This document shows positions 12,256-21,737 of a stretch of DNA of 64,000 nt, in pieces. Below the pieces are notes generated by a model. It saw only the letters and a list, made by a program, of their open reading frames with translations. It had not been told where the DNA came from and searched no databases. Origin of the DNA: Ostrinia nubilalis. Taxonomy: Eukaryota; Arthropoda; Insecta; Lepidoptera; Crambidae. The position numbers and the translations under genes are program-made. Numbering within the stretch: the stretch's first letter is position 1; each line of letters starts with the position of its first letter. The stretch spans positions 2,728,001 to 2,792,000 of the forward strand of contig NC_087118.1 in NCBI RefSeq assembly GCF_963855985.1, read 5' to 3'.

Positions 12256-15153
12256 TCAGTCAGCGCCACGAAGCGTTTCTATTAGAAGTTTTTTGAATTT
12301 ACTAGGCCTCTCTGCCATTATGTCAATAGTGTTAAAGAGTTGATTATATGTGTGAACAAGTCGATACAATGGTGAGCGCTTACCCGCGTTAGTGCGGCAC
12401 CAAGTGGTTGCAAATAATTTACATGGGTTTCGGCAGTGAGCCCTAGTAGGAACTCTGTAATACAATTTGTCTATGATAGAAATACAGTCGTATCTATTAT
12501 GGCACAGGTCGTACAATAACATGGCACCTAGCTGCTTGCGTCTGTCTGTGAGCCTTAGGAGTTTGTATCTATCAATGAGCTGAACATATGGTAGTCTACC
12601 GCGGCGGCAACGGAAGTGCATTGCACGTAAAAATTTTTTTTGAACCATTTCCAGAGCGTCAACATATTTATGGTAAAACGGGTCCCAAATGGATACCGCG
12701 TATTCAAGTTGGGATCTAATTAGAGCGTTGTAAAGGCACAAAAAGGTTGTAGGTTGCAAAAATTGTGTGCTTGAGCGCATAACAAAGCCATACATCTTCA
12801 ATGATTTATTAATTATATTATCTACATGTAGGTCGAGATGGAGTTTACTGTCTAGTGTTACTCCTAAGTCCCTGATGGAATTAACAACATCAAGAGTAAC
12901 ACCTGTTAGATTGTATGCATAGTTGCTAACTTGTTTCTTTTTAGTGAAAATTATTACTTTACATTTGTTAATACTGAGGCTAAGTTTGTTGTTTACACAA
13001 TAGCGAGAAAAGCGATTAAAATCAGATTGAAATTTAATGTGATTATTATAGTTTTCTATAATATGGAAAATTTTTAGATCATCTGCATACAACAGGAAGT
13101 CGCAAAATTCAAAACAGTGATCTATGTCATTTAAGAATAATGTAAAGAGAAGTGGGCCTAAAATAGAGCCCTGGGGGACGCCAGAGCTTATATTCACAAA
13201 ATCAGACTCGTAGCCACCTATAACCACCTTTTGTGTGCGATTTGTTATATATGACTTAAACCAGCGCCATAGATTACCGCGAATACCATTATAAGCAATC
13301 TTATCCAGTAGCAATTTATGGTCCACCCTGTCGAATGCCTTCCGAAAGTCTGTGTAGACACTATCAGTTTGCTTGTTATTATCCATGCTTTCAAATAGAT
13401 ATGTTGTATATATTAATAAATTTGTAGTAGTAGATCGACCTCTAATAAAACCGTGTTGTTGTGGTATTATAATATTATGCAAGGATGGATAAATTATGTT
13501 ATGAACTAACCTCTCGAAAAGCTTCGACAGAGTGGACAAAATGGATATGGGCCGATAGTTTTCAACGTCACTTTTATTCCCGCTCTTAAAGACAGGGACT
13601 ATACGCGCGGCTTTCCAGATGACAGGGAAAACACCCTCGCGCAAGCATAAGTTAAAGATGTAGTGTACTGGCTGAGAGATGGTCAAAGCAGTAGATTTAA
13701 GAAAGACCGGCGGTATGTTGTCAACTCCCGCGCCCTTTGTGATGTCTAAAATACGAAGTTCTTTCAGTATTAGTTCTTCCAGGATGAATATATTACTAAT
13801 GGTCAGATCCGATGTAATGTTGTTGTCATAAATATTGCTTATGTCATAACTATCTGTAACACACGATGGTTCAAAAACTGATTTAAAAAAAGATGAAAAC
13901 AGGTGACATATTTTCTGGGGATTGTCAGCAGTAGAACCACCATATGCCACCCTATCGGGAATGTCAGATGTTCTTTTCCTATTCTTAACATATCTCCAGA
14001 AGAATTTCATATTGTCATGGATACTATTTTCAACTGACTTCATATATTCTGTGTAACATTTATGTGACTCTTTTTTGAATCTAGATCTGTATAAGGCAAA
14101 CGTCTCGTAGTCTGATATGTTATGGTATTTTTTCCATTTGATCCAAGCGCTATTCTTATTTTTAAAGATGTGTACTAGCGCTGGGGAGAACCAAATTGGA
14201 AAATTAGATGACTTTATTGTTTTAGTAGGAACATGGTCCTTAATTATGTGATAAATTTTTTCATAAAATGTCGAGACCGCACTTTCTGCATTTTTATCCG
14301 AGAGTAAGCCGTTCCAATCTACATTAGAAATATCTTTATTAATCAATTCATAATTAGCTTTAATATAATTAAATTGTATACTTGATTTTTTGGAGATTGT
14401 TGAGATGTTACTATTTATAGGCAACATTACATAAAAAGGAGGATGATTTTCATCCGGTTGTACTAATGGTAATGACACACTTGTAGCATGCGAGTTACTA
14501 ATATTAGATATGAATAAGTCCAGTATTCTATTTCTTGAGTTCCTGTATTTATTAATTTGGTAGCCGTTCAAAGTTGACATAAGATTTATTAAATATTTAT
14601 TTGGTAAGCAATAATTACTGTAAATAATAGGTTCCAAGTATGTTCCACAGTCTCGCCACTCCAGTGTTGGTAAATTATAATCGCCCGTAATGATGAATTC
14701 ATTTACGTCTGAGCTTTCTAATATTTGAGAGATAAAATTGAAGTGTGATAGATATACATCCGAGCTCAGATTAGGTGGGATGTATGCGGCACTAAGAACA
14801 CAACAGTAGTTGCGCGTCCGCAACTCGATAAGTACGTGATCAACTAGAGGCGAGCGCGCCCCGGACGCGGCGGCGGCGGCGCGGGCGCAGGGCGTCGCGG
14901 CGAGCTCGCGGCGCACCGCCACCAGCACACCGCCGCCGTCGCGCCTACCACTACCAGCTCGGTCTCTGTCATGTCGAAATACTCTATAACGTTTGTCCAT
15001 AAATTCCTCATCGGAAATATCCTCATGCAACCAGGTCTCTGTTAAAACAATGATGTCATAGTTATGAGATAATATATTATTATAAAGCGTGTGCAATTTC
15101 GTCCTTATGCCTCGGCAGTTTTGGTAAAAAACTGATAATGCGTGTCTATTCAT
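12256..15153 (-). CDS. LINE-A ORF2: endonuclease-reverse transcriptase
   Basis: An intact 965-codon frame starting MNRHALSVFYQNCRG. The apurinic-like endonuclease covers roughly residues 5-235, with QNCRG, LTETWLHE (38-45, catalytic E), GDYNLP (157-162) and a QPDENHPP block. A linker leads to the RT at about 480-760, with YRPISILSTLSK, TDFRKAFDRVDH (catalytic D), SSGVPQGSILGPLLF and LLYADDLKIF (about 687, catalytic DD). The C-terminal region has RSQLEYAVSIWDPFYHKY. It nicks target DNA and copies element RNA onto it. The features fit the Jockey/CR1 group. The same family makes up LINE-C at 30-37 kb. Residues 84-103 are an Ala/Arg/Gly-rich insert encoded by a very GC-rich patch (14860-14960), unlike the rest of the gene. 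The stop is followed closely by a CTGA run, possibly the 3' end. This is the most intact LINE ORF2 of its family here. Confidence 0.9.
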   Translation of the reverse strand: MNRHALSVFYQNCRGIRTKLHTLYNNILSHNYDIIVLTETWLHEDISDEEFMDKRYRVFRHDRDRAGSGRRDGGGVLVAVRRELAATPCARAAAAASGARSPLVDHVLIELRTRNYCCVLSAAYIPPNLSSDVYLSHFNFISQILESSDVNEFIITGDYNLPTLEWRDCGTYLEPIIYSNYCLPNKYLINLMSTLNGYQINKYRNSRNRILDLFISNISNSHATSVSLPLVQPDENHPPFYVMLPINSNISTISKKSSIQFNYIKANYELINKDISNVDWNGLLSDKNAESAVSTFYEKIYHIIKDHVPTKTIKSSNFPIWFSPALVHIFKNKNSAWIKWKKYHNISDYETFALYRSRFKKESHKCYTEYMKSVENSIHDNMKFFWRYVKNRKRTSDIPDRVAYGGSTADNPQKICHLFSSFFKSVFEPSCVTDSYDISNIYDNNITSDLTISNIFILEELILKELRILDITKGAGVDNIPPVFLKSTALTISQPVHYIFNLCLREGVFPVIWKAARIVPVFKSGNKSDVENYRPISILSTLSKLFERLVHNIIYPSLHNIIIPQQHGFIRGRSTTTNLLIYTTYLFESMDNNKQTDSVYTDFRKAFDRVDHKLLLDKIAYNGIRGNLWRWFKSYITNRTQKVVIGGYESDFVNISSGVPQGSILGPLLFTLFLNDIDHCFEFCDFLLYADDLKIFHIIENYNNHIKFQSDFNRFSRYCVNNKLSLSINKCKVIIFTKKKQVSNYAYNLTGVTLDVVNSIRDLGVTLDSKLHLDLHVDNIINKSLKMYGFVMRSSTQFLQPTTFLCLYNALIRSQLEYAVSIWDPFYHKYVDALEMVQKKFLRAMHFRCRRGRLPYVQLIDRYKLLRLTDRRKQLGAMLLYDLCHNRYDCISIIDKLYYRVPTRAHCRNPCKLFATTWCRTNAGKRSPLYRLVHTYNQLFNTIDIMAERPSKFKKLLIETLRGAD

Positions 15154-15186
15154 CTATAAGAGGCGAATAATTTAAAATGATTTTAC

Positions 15187-15846
15187 TTACATGTATTGTG
15201 TATTACAAAAATAATATAGCACATGTTTTGTAATAAAGTTAAATAGTAAGCATTGTGGTTTATTTAATTCTACAACAAGTACAGATAAAATTAAGATCAT
15301 TTTTGAGTGTGCCCATAGAGAATGTAACTTATAGGCGTTATAAAAAAATATTGCACTATATGGTAGTAGTAATAGCTGACTAATAAATTGTTTTAATGAT
15401 TTAATAGCCCTTGTGATGTTATAACTATACATACCAAGTGACACTTGTTGCTCGACAGACAAAATTACTTTGTGCTTCCAGGAGCACGTCAAACCGTCAA
15501 TCTGACAGAAAATCCACACCAAATAAAACCTAAGACTCACATCATCAGGCATCACAGCTGATGCCACACCTATGTCACAACATGAAGAAAGTAAACCTAT
15601 TACTATATGCCTATTATTCTGATTAGTTACACTATAATTTTGTAAACAATTATTATGTTTGTACCAAGTTAAAATAGTAGATGTTATTAGGTATACTCGA
15701 TAGCTTAATAGACTTTTACTTGTTAAGAGAATTGAAAACCAGTCACTAAAATAATACCTATCACTTAAATTATAAAATGTCTTACTTTTTAGGAAAATTG
15801 CGAAAGAGTTACTATAACAATACATAGCATTTGATTTTTTTTTCAA
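15187..15846 (-). CDS. LINE-A upstream ORF ('ORF-X'), main part
   Basis: A 219-codon frame ends 33 bases before the LINE-A ORF2 start, on the same strand. The product is hydrophobic: possible membrane segments include SLLSYRVYLITSTIL and FISQLLLLPYSAIFFYNA and KMILILSVLVV. It matches no domain I know. At its N-terminal side it enters an 8-10 A homopolymer (about 15835-15845). Across that run, the frame at 15812-16150 continues with a clearly related repeat, so a one-base slip has probably split one longer frame. It occupies the same place as the 348-codon frame of LINE-C. It may be a real third protein or chance; the repeated occurrence argues for real. Confidence 0.45.
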   Translation of the reverse strand: MKKKSNAMYCYSNSFAIFLKSKTFYNLSDRYYFSDWFSILLTSKSLLSYRVYLITSTILTWYKHNNCLQNYSVTNQNNRHIVIGLLSSCCDIGVASAVMPDDVSLRFYLVWIFCQIDGLTCSWKHKVILSVEQQVSLGMYSYNITRAIKSLKQFISQLLLLPYSAIFFYNAYKLHSLWAHSKMILILSVLVVELNKPQCLLFNFITKHVLYYFCNTQYM

Positions 15847-16150
15847 ATGTCTTACTTATTAGAAAAAAAGATAACCAACCATTATGATAACACTTATCAC
15901 TTAATTTTTGAAATGTCAGCCAAAGTACGTATGGCAATAACCGGGGAGGAGTTCTAATTCTATAAAATATGACTTCGCTGCTCCTCCCCATACTGGGATG
16001 CAATAAGTTATTACGGACTGAGCTAGTGCGATATATATTTTGTTCAGTAGTGCGGTAAACATGACATGCCTCAGAGATTTGAAAACCCACATGAGTTTCC
16101 TTACCCTCGCTATTCTGCCGTCTATAAGCTAAAAGGCCGCTAAATGACAA
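15812..16150 (-). pseudogene. LINE-A upstream ORF, frameshifted N-terminal part
   Basis: A 112-codon frame offset by one from the previous entry. Its last 36 residues (LTFQKLSDKCYHNGWLSFF and following) repeat the pattern KTFYNLSDRYYFSDWFSI of the downstream frame. The DNA here (about 15705-15915) is an imperfect tandem repeat of 65-70 bp beginning AAATGTCTTACTT. The first 70 residues have no recognisable origin, and the outermost 35 bases (16115-16150) match the edge of another repeat at 56797-56831. LINE-A is therefore probably 5'-truncated inside or just before this stretch. No ORF1 is present. Confidence 0.4.
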
Positions 16151-16299
16151 AATCTAATTTTGAGCTAGAGCAGAAAAAAGTGGCAAAATTTTCAAACCGA
16201 TGCTGCTCAGTATCTATAAACATTTTGTCATGTTGTCATATACCAAAAAAAGGTATTTTTTTCAACTTTCACATGAGGTAAGTTGATTTTGTAAAATAT
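16151..16299. other. Unassigned spacer
   Basis: AT-rich, without a gene. It sits between the 5' edge of LINE-A and a Helitron-like tail. Confidence 0.4.
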
Positions 16300-16418
16300 T
16301 AATAACTAGCGGCCGCCCGCGACTTCGTACGCGTGGATCCCATTTTACCCCCTTCATCTATCTTACGCGGTTTAGATTTTTCATACAAAAGGATTTTCCC
16401 GCTAATTCACGTTCCCGT
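16300..16418. mobile_element. Lep1-like non-autonomous Helitron, left part
   Basis: CTAGCGGCCGCCCGCGACTTCG at 16307-16328 followed by TACGCGTGGATCCC resembles the terminal module of the Lep1 Helitron family of Lepidoptera. The block gcggtttagatttttcat with acaaaaggattttc and gctaattc is repeated at 22133-22175. The sequence breaks at GTTCCCGT (16411-16418), where LINE-B's tail begins. It seems to resume at 21244 with TCCCGTGGGAGTTTCGGG. Confidence 0.6.
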
Positions 16419-16688
16419 ACAAATACAAATACAAATACAAATATTTTATTATGAAACACATGTTACATTGTCATTACAAATTAGCCTTATCCATTTAAGT
16501 TTTTAAAAACTTGTCCTAGGATAAAGCTGCTCTTCACAATGTTTAAAATTTCTAACATGAGTAGGTAACTTAATAATTTTACGTTTAACAATTCCACGAA
16601 GCTCAGCAATATGTTATAAACAAATTTTTATAAAAATCTCTATGAATAAGAATGAAATAAGAAATTAACGCACTGCTTTTAATTAAGA

Positions 16689-19628
16689 TCATAATTCACA
16701 AATCAATAGTTTTTCAGTTTCCATATAGTCCATCTGTTTCAACCAGTCGTAAATTTTTTTCTTAGCTTCATTACAGGACATGTTGTAGATATGCAGTATT
16801 CTATTTATCCGGTTATATAGGGTTATCGATCTAGACTGAAATTGGTTCCGTGACAAATTTGTGTGGATGTTTAAATTTGGAATAACATTGTATGGATTAC
16901 GTTTTGCATTAATAATAGGATCAGGAGTTGTGTTTTTGTGAGTTTTTAAGACACATAGAAATATGTAAAGCTGCCTTATGGTTAGCACGTTACAGTCTTC
17001 ATAGATTTTTACGGTACTGTAAGTAGGTTTTACTAGTAATAAAACTTTCAAAATGCATCTTTGGGCGCGTTCAAGTTGGATCAGTTTGGTTTTATGAGTT
17101 CCACCCCAGATGGGTAGACAATAGGAGATGACAGACTGCACCAAGGTTTTATAGATTTGTATCAAAAGTTGTCTATCGGAGACATGCCTAAGATATTTAA
17201 AAAGCCATATCAGTTTCCTCACACGTGATGTACAGTTTTCAATCTGTTTATGCCAGTTAAGCTGTTGATCAATATATATGCCGAGATATTTAACAGATGA
17301 GACTTTTGTTAAGGCGGTGCAGTTGCAGGGAGTAGCCGGGTAGTTATTGCATCCGTGAGCTGTTAATTGAAGGTCAGTCGGTGGTTGGAAACGATTTAAA
17401 ATAGAGAAAGTCATGTAATTTGTTTTTCCGGTGTTCAGTGTTAATAAGTTATATTTAAGCCACTTTATTACAACTTGTAAACCTACTTCCGCTTTATTGT
17501 ATACTTCAGCCCAGTTTTGTCCATGGAAAAGGAGGGCCGTATCGTCGGCGTAAGAAACGATGGATGCATTATCAAGTTTTAATGAGGTTAGGTCATTTAT
17601 ATATAAAAGAAACAGGGTAGGTCCAAGGACGCTACCCTGTGGAACGCCATATAACAGTGTAGGCTCTACTGTACTCAGTATGTGTTTATCAAGCTTAACT
17701 AATTGAGATCGATTTCTTAAATAACTAGACAAAATGGCAAAGAAGGGCCCACGAATGCCCAGCCTGTCGAGCTTTCTTAGAAGGATGGGAACAGAGACAG
17801 TATCAAACGCCTTTTTTAGATCAAGAAATATACATAGACTTTTCTTTTTTTTATCAATCGAATCAGCTATTTTACTTGTCAAGGCCAGGACTGCATCTTC
17901 AGTGCTCTTACCTTCTCGGAAGCCAAACTGGGAGTCAGATATAATGTGATATTTTTCAATGAAGTTAATAAGACGTTTATTTATTACTTTTTCAAGTATT
18001 TTGGAGAGAACACAGAGTACTGCTATTGGCCTATAGTTATTGATACTGCCTCTGTCCCCACTCTTATAGACAGGATGTATAACAGCACGTTTAAAGACTT
18101 GGGGAAATACTCCTTTGTTAAAGCATAGTGAAAACAAATGATATAAAAGTGGAACAATTTCTTTCTTAGCTAATTTTACGAATTTTGTTGGTATATTATC
18201 CCATCCACATGCAGAATCTGATTTCAGACCCATAATGATAGTTTCAATTTCTGAGGGATCTGGTTCAATAAAACCAATCGAGTTACAGGAGATGTCAACG
18301 ATAGAATCTAATGACTCATTCGTGTTTGTAACAGATTGATTAACTATCTCTTCGGCCAGTGTTTTACCTACGTTTATAAAGTGTTTGTTTATTAGATTTG
18401 AAGACTCTTTTTCCGAATTTGCAATATTGATTAATTCTTGATTTTTAGATTTAGTTATATTTTGGTTAGTTATAGACTTGATTGTGTTCCATAATTGTTT
18501 ATTGTTATTTTTTGATTTAGCTAATTGTTCAGTCTCATATTGCCTTCTCAGCTTCTTAAGTAAATTGTTACAGTAATTTCTGTATCTTCTGTATGTTATC
18601 TGTAATATCGTGTTAGTAGGATCCTGTTTTAATTGTTTTTGAAGTTTATTCCTGTTATTAATGCATCTTAAGATACCATTAGTGATCCACGGTTTTAGGA
18701 GTCTTTTATTGTGTGGGATTTTAATGGTTTTTGTGTTTTTCGTTAGCGATGAGGTCATTACATTTATAATTTCTTGGGCCAAGTATTCGGGTTCGTCATG
18801 TGTAAGTAATTTCAGGGGTTCGAGGTCACGTAGGGTTTCGAGTGCTCCCGTGAAGTTTGTGATGGTTTTAGTGTCGGCTTTACTGGTCTGTTTAGTGCTA
18901 GAATAAATATTAATTAGCGTCATTAAATGGTCTGTTATAGTCGTTTCTAGAACGGCTATAGAGGCTGAGAGCTTAGGATCTATGTTAGTAATAACATGAT
19001 CCAAGCAACTGTTTATTCTAGTGTTAAATTTATGTCCAGGTGAAAGACCATGGTCTGACAAAATCTCAAGATAGTTACTGCCATGATTTTCCATAATATT
19101 AATATTGATATCTCCTATGATAAGGACATTTTTATCATATTTTCTATCGTTAAGGAGACAGTCAAGTGATTCCAGAAATCTTTTTGTGTTTTTATTTGAA
19201 GGTGATCGATATACACATAATAGTATGCAATCAGATAATGTGATTTCAAGACAAGAAGCATCAGAAATGAACTTTTCTTTAACTTTATGTTGGAGAGAGT
19301 TATTGATATAGACGACCACACCATCATTTTTAGTAACTTTGAATGTAGTGCAGTGGGATGAGTAACCAGACCTAGTAGGTATCGGTATATCAGGATTTAA
19401 TATACATTCTGTAAGGATGATAATATCAATGTTATGCGAGAGTAGAGTTAAGTTTGCACTCAGATCATCAGAGTTTTTATACACGCTGCGTATATTTTGG
19501 TTAATTATAGAGTACAATGGTTTCAGGGGCGGTAATCGGTCACGTAATTCATCAATAGAACAAGAGAAGCTGTTTATATTAGATAGATAGTCTAATTCGT
19601 GCATGATGTTACAATTGTCTTTACTCAT
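16689..19628 (-). CDS. LINE-B ORF2: endonuclease-reverse transcriptase
   Basis: An intact 979-codon frame. The endonuclease is N-terminal: IINQNIRSVYKN (about 40-51), ILTECILNPD (catalytic E), VYRSPS, LIIGDININI (about 170) and LDHVITN with a TDHLM block. The RT is at about 480-760: YRPIAVLCVLSKILEK, FLDLKKAFDTVS (catalytic D), YGVPQGSVLGPTLFLLYIND, then VSYADDTALLF (about 692). The C-terminus has QSVISYCLPIWGGTHKT and a Cys-poor tail ending KLLICEL. It makes the nick and primes reverse transcription. It is clearly a different lineage from LINE-A/C (YADDTALLF versus YADDLKIF), and the fragments at 56.8-57.2 kb and 63.4-64 kb belong near it. The start ATG overlaps the stop of the preceding small ORF in the string ATGAGTAA. 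Confidence 0.9.
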   Translation of the reverse strand: MSKDNCNIMHELDYLSNINSFSCSIDELRDRLPPLKPLYSIINQNIRSVYKNSDDLSANLTLLSHNIDIIILTECILNPDIPIPTRSGYSSHCTTFKVTKNDGVVVYINNSLQHKVKEKFISDASCLEITLSDCILLCVYRSPSNKNTKRFLESLDCLLNDRKYDKNVLIIGDININIMENHGSNYLEILSDHGLSPGHKFNTRINSCLDHVITNIDPKLSASIAVLETTITDHLMTLINIYSSTKQTSKADTKTITNFTGALETLRDLEPLKLLTHDEPEYLAQEIINVMTSSLTKNTKTIKIPHNKRLLKPWITNGILRCINNRNKLQKQLKQDPTNTILQITYRRYRNYCNNLLKKLRRQYETEQLAKSKNNNKQLWNTIKSITNQNITKSKNQELINIANSEKESSNLINKHFINVGKTLAEEIVNQSVTNTNESLDSIVDISCNSIGFIEPDPSEIETIIMGLKSDSACGWDNIPTKFVKLAKKEIVPLLYHLFSLCFNKGVFPQVFKRAVIHPVYKSGDRGSINNYRPIAVLCVLSKILEKVINKRLINFIEKYHIISDSQFGFREGKSTEDAVLALTSKIADSIDKKKKSLCIFLDLKKAFDTVSVPILLRKLDRLGIRGPFFAILSSYLRNRSQLVKLDKHILSTVEPTLLYGVPQGSVLGPTLFLLYINDLTSLKLDNASIVSYADDTALLFHGQNWAEVYNKAEVGLQVVIKWLKYNLLTLNTGKTNYMTFSILNRFQPPTDLQLTAHGCNNYPATPCNCTALTKVSSVKYLGIYIDQQLNWHKQIENCTSRVRKLIWLFKYLRHVSDRQLLIQIYKTLVQSVISYCLPIWGGTHKTKLIQLERAQRCILKVLLLVKPTYSTVKIYEDCNVLTIRQLYIFLCVLKTHKNTTPDPIINAKRNPYNVIPNLNIHTNLSRNQFQSRSITLYNRINRILHIYNMSCNEAKKKIYDWLKQMDYMETEKLLICEL

Positions 19629-19992
19629 ATTTGGGGTCAGTTAAGGCTAGAATGGGTAGCTGAGATATTATATCAGTCATATACCGGTGAAAAGTAGGAA
19701 GTTTGTATATTTTTCCGAGAGGAATGATAATTTTAATGGTGCATATTTTTACGGTTATGGTTTGTGGGTGTAGATAAGATAGAATACTGAATAGGATTGT
19801 ATGTTCTTTTGTTATTAGCAAGTTTACAGAGCTAGAGGCGTAAAGCGCTACATGATTGGTGCAGAATGGATTATAAGGGTTTATCGTGATTTTAAACGGG
19901 TGCATGGTTTTCATAAGTATCGGAAAGTCAATAAGCGGAGGATTAAAGATGTAAGGAAAGGAAATACAGAACTGTGCATAAGAAATATTCAT
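19621..19992 (-). CDS. LINE-B middle ORF, unknown function
   Basis: A 123-codon frame that starts 12 bases after the ORF1 stop codon. It ends overlapping the ORF2 start by 8 bases (ATGAGTAA: ATG for ORF2, TAA for this frame). The product is rich in Ile/Leu/Pro/Thr with hydrophobic stretches (FPYIFNPPLIDFPILM; HTILFSILSYL) and matches nothing I know. Chance open frames of this length in such AT-rich DNA are uncommon. The exact fit between ORF1 and ORF2 suggests a translated spacer or a small protein that helps coupled reinitiation at ORF2. Stop-start coupling is known in the insect LINE SART1. It may still be a chance frame. Confidence 0.4.
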   Translation of the reverse strand: MNISYAQFCISFPYIFNPPLIDFPILMKTMHPFKITINPYNPFCTNHVALYASSSVNLLITKEHTILFSILSYLHPQTITVKICTIKIIIPLGKIYKLPTFHRYMTDIISQLPILALTDPKYE

Positions 19993-20004
19993 ATCAAGAT
20001 CTAG

Positions 20005-20835
20005 TCAGTCACTGGCCAGTTTATGAATTTGGGTTTCACTATGTATTTGTATGATCGGTGATTTTTCGTCTTTTCTTACAAACACCCGCCCATACGATGT
20101 CCAGCAGAATATGTATCCTTTCGTTTTTTTGAGGTCTCTTGCAAGGAAGAACAGTCTTGATGCTTTCGGCGTTAGATTTTCACCAATGAAGATAGGCGTG
20201 TCAGGGGATTTATTGATACCCAAATGCTTCGCAGCCAATTTATTGGTTTTATTGAGCAAGTTATAGGCTTTAGCACTCTTGAGGATTTCATCTCTGGCAA
20301 TAGTTGAGTTTAGTTCAACTATTACGGTTTTTCTTTCACTGGTTCCTTTTGTTTTGTATATGTCTCTAATGTCATCTTTCTTCAAACTTGTATTTAGTGT
20401 ATTTGTTAGTGTTGACATCATATCAATCAATCCATCTCGTGATACATGTGCGTCAGCTGGGACATTTTTAATTTCTATACAAGTTTTCCGGGAGTTTCTT
20501 TGCACATCCTCAAGCCGGTCCTCGATGATTGCTATGTACTCATTTTTTTTCTTTAGTTCGGTCTCCAGTTGTTCTATTTTATTTTTGAATTCCGTATTTT
20601 GTTCAGCCAAAAAGGAGATGGAGCTTTCAATACTTGCATTTGCCGATTGTATACTTGTTAAAATAGGAAACAGTTTTTGTAGCTGCTCGTCCTGTTTTTC
20701 TGACCAGTTTGTGAAAAGCTCCCTCATTTCCTCGCGAAAATCAGAAAAATCATCGTCTCTTTTTCTTTTAGTGCGGGTCGACACCATGCTTAAGTTTGGT
20801 TCTGAGTGTGTTTTATCTAAGTTTTCCAATGACAT
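20005..20835 (-). CDS. LINE-B ORF1: coiled-coil RNA-binding protein
   Basis: The frame is open from a GTG at 20913, but the likely start is the ATG at 20835 (MSLENLDKTHSEPN), giving about 276 residues. After a basic patch (TRTKRKRDDD), a long coiled coil covers about 40-125 (EQNTEFKNKIEQLETELKKK). Next comes an RRM-like domain with CIEIKNVPADAHVS and KTVIVELNSTIARDEIL. A C-terminal domain has IFIGENLTPKASRLFFLARD and FCWTSYGRVFVRKDE. This is the usual layout of LINE ORF1 proteins, which bind element RNA and chaperone nucleic acids. No CCHC knuckle is seen. It lies directly upstream of the middle ORF. Confidence 0.85.
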   Translation of the reverse strand: MSLENLDKTHSEPNLSMVSTRTKRKRDDDFSDFREEMRELFTNWSEKQDEQLQKLFPILTSIQSANASIESSISFLAEQNTEFKNKIEQLETELKKKNEYIAIIEDRLEDVQRNSRKTCIEIKNVPADAHVSRDGLIDMMSTLTNTLNTSLKKDDIRDIYKTKGTSERKTVIVELNSTIARDEILKSAKAYNLLNKTNKLAAKHLGINKSPDTPIFIGENLTPKASRLFFLARDLKKTKGYIFCWTSYGRVFVRKDEKSPIIQIHSETQIHKLASD

Positions 20836-21243
20836 AGTGCAGGCAAGCAGACGCTTCTTTGTTCGTAACACGGAGTAAGTGAGTCGTAGCAATTTCGTAG
20901 TACCGTAGCACAACGGGTGGACGTAGCGCTACGAAGGCGAGGAAGCGAAACAGGTGATGTTATCCGCGTTCAACAGAGTACCAGGCGCACATAAGATTAT
21001 AGGCGTAGGCGCTTGTTCGCGTAGCGGTGACGTAGTTAGAATGAGCGCGACGGATGTAATGCTTTTCTCACCAACAGTGTGACGGCGCGTGCGCTGGCGT
21101 GTGCTCCTTGAGATTGCTGCGTTCCTATTATTTGCACTGAATTTATTTTTAGATAATTACTTTATTTTATTTTATTAAATTCGCTAGGGGTTTACACACG
21201 TCTACTCAGTACTGAGGTCCGAGGGGAAGAGGAGAGGAGACAC
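20836..21243 (-). promoter_or_regulatory. LINE-B 5' leader
   Basis: About 400 bp of GC-richer sequence before ORF1, presumed 5' UTR with internal promoter. The outer edge is set by the candidate TCCCGT target duplication. No core promoter motif was confirmed. Confidence 0.45.
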
Positions 21244-21345
21244 TCCCGTGGGAGTTTCGGGAATTCCTTGTTGTAAGTAAGCTTTAAGTTTATTAAGGTA
21301 CCTACATGCCAAATTTCAAGCGTCTAACTTAAGCGGTTTAGATCA
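21244..21345. mobile_element. Lep1-like Helitron, right part
   Basis: TCCCGTGGGAGTTTCGGGAA followed by cctacatgccaaatttcaag and cgtctaacttaagcggttta continues the pattern broken at 16418. I recognise this order from lepidopteran Lep1-type elements. Confidence 0.5.
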
Positions 21346-21737
21346 CACTCCCACAAGATATGATGGGCAGACTGCTCATGACTGACATCATCAGTGGAAC
21401 ACTCGCAAAAAGGAGACGGAACTAGTTTGAATTCGTGAAGTTTATGTTTAAAGTTGCCATGTCCCGTGAGGAACTGCGACGAGCAATGGTCGATTTCTAA
21501 CCATCGCCTAGTTAGACGTTCGCGTACATTCGGGAAGAATTTATATAAGTGACGTCCTTTGACTGACGTATCCCATCTTTTTTGCCATTCATTAAGTAAT
21601 TCTTCTTCAACGACTTCTCGGGAATCAAATAATCGACTTATTTTAGAACGATCGCGGCTATTTAAGAAATCGGAGGTTATATTTTCCCTTGATGCGAATG
21701 CGATGAACGTGATATAATGCTTAATACAATACAACAT
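21324..21737 (-). pseudogene. LINE C-terminal fragment (R1-like, RNase-H-side zinc motif)
   Basis: A 137-codon frame with LLNEWQKRWDTSVKGRHLYKFF, RERLTRRWLEID, FLTGHGNFKHKLHEF and a Cys/His cluster, PFCECSTDDVSHEQSAHHILWEC. This combination is the C-terminal tail of R1/Jockey-type LINE ORF2 proteins, downstream of RT. There is no RT upstream, and the 3' side runs into the Helitron piece. It is a 5'-truncated and broken remnant. Confidence 0.7.

Larger units (their letters stand above)
16419..21243 (-). mobile_element. LINE-B, near-complete Jockey/CR1-group element
   Basis: On the minus strand: 5' leader (21243-20836), ORF1, a small middle ORF, ORF2, about 250 bp of 3' UTR, then an (ATTTGT)n-type tail (16419-16442 on plus as acaaat repeats). 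TCCCGT stands on both sides (16413-16418 and 21244-21249) and may be the target-site duplication, the interrupted host being a Lep1-like Helitron. All three frames are open, so the copy may be young. Confidence 0.75.
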
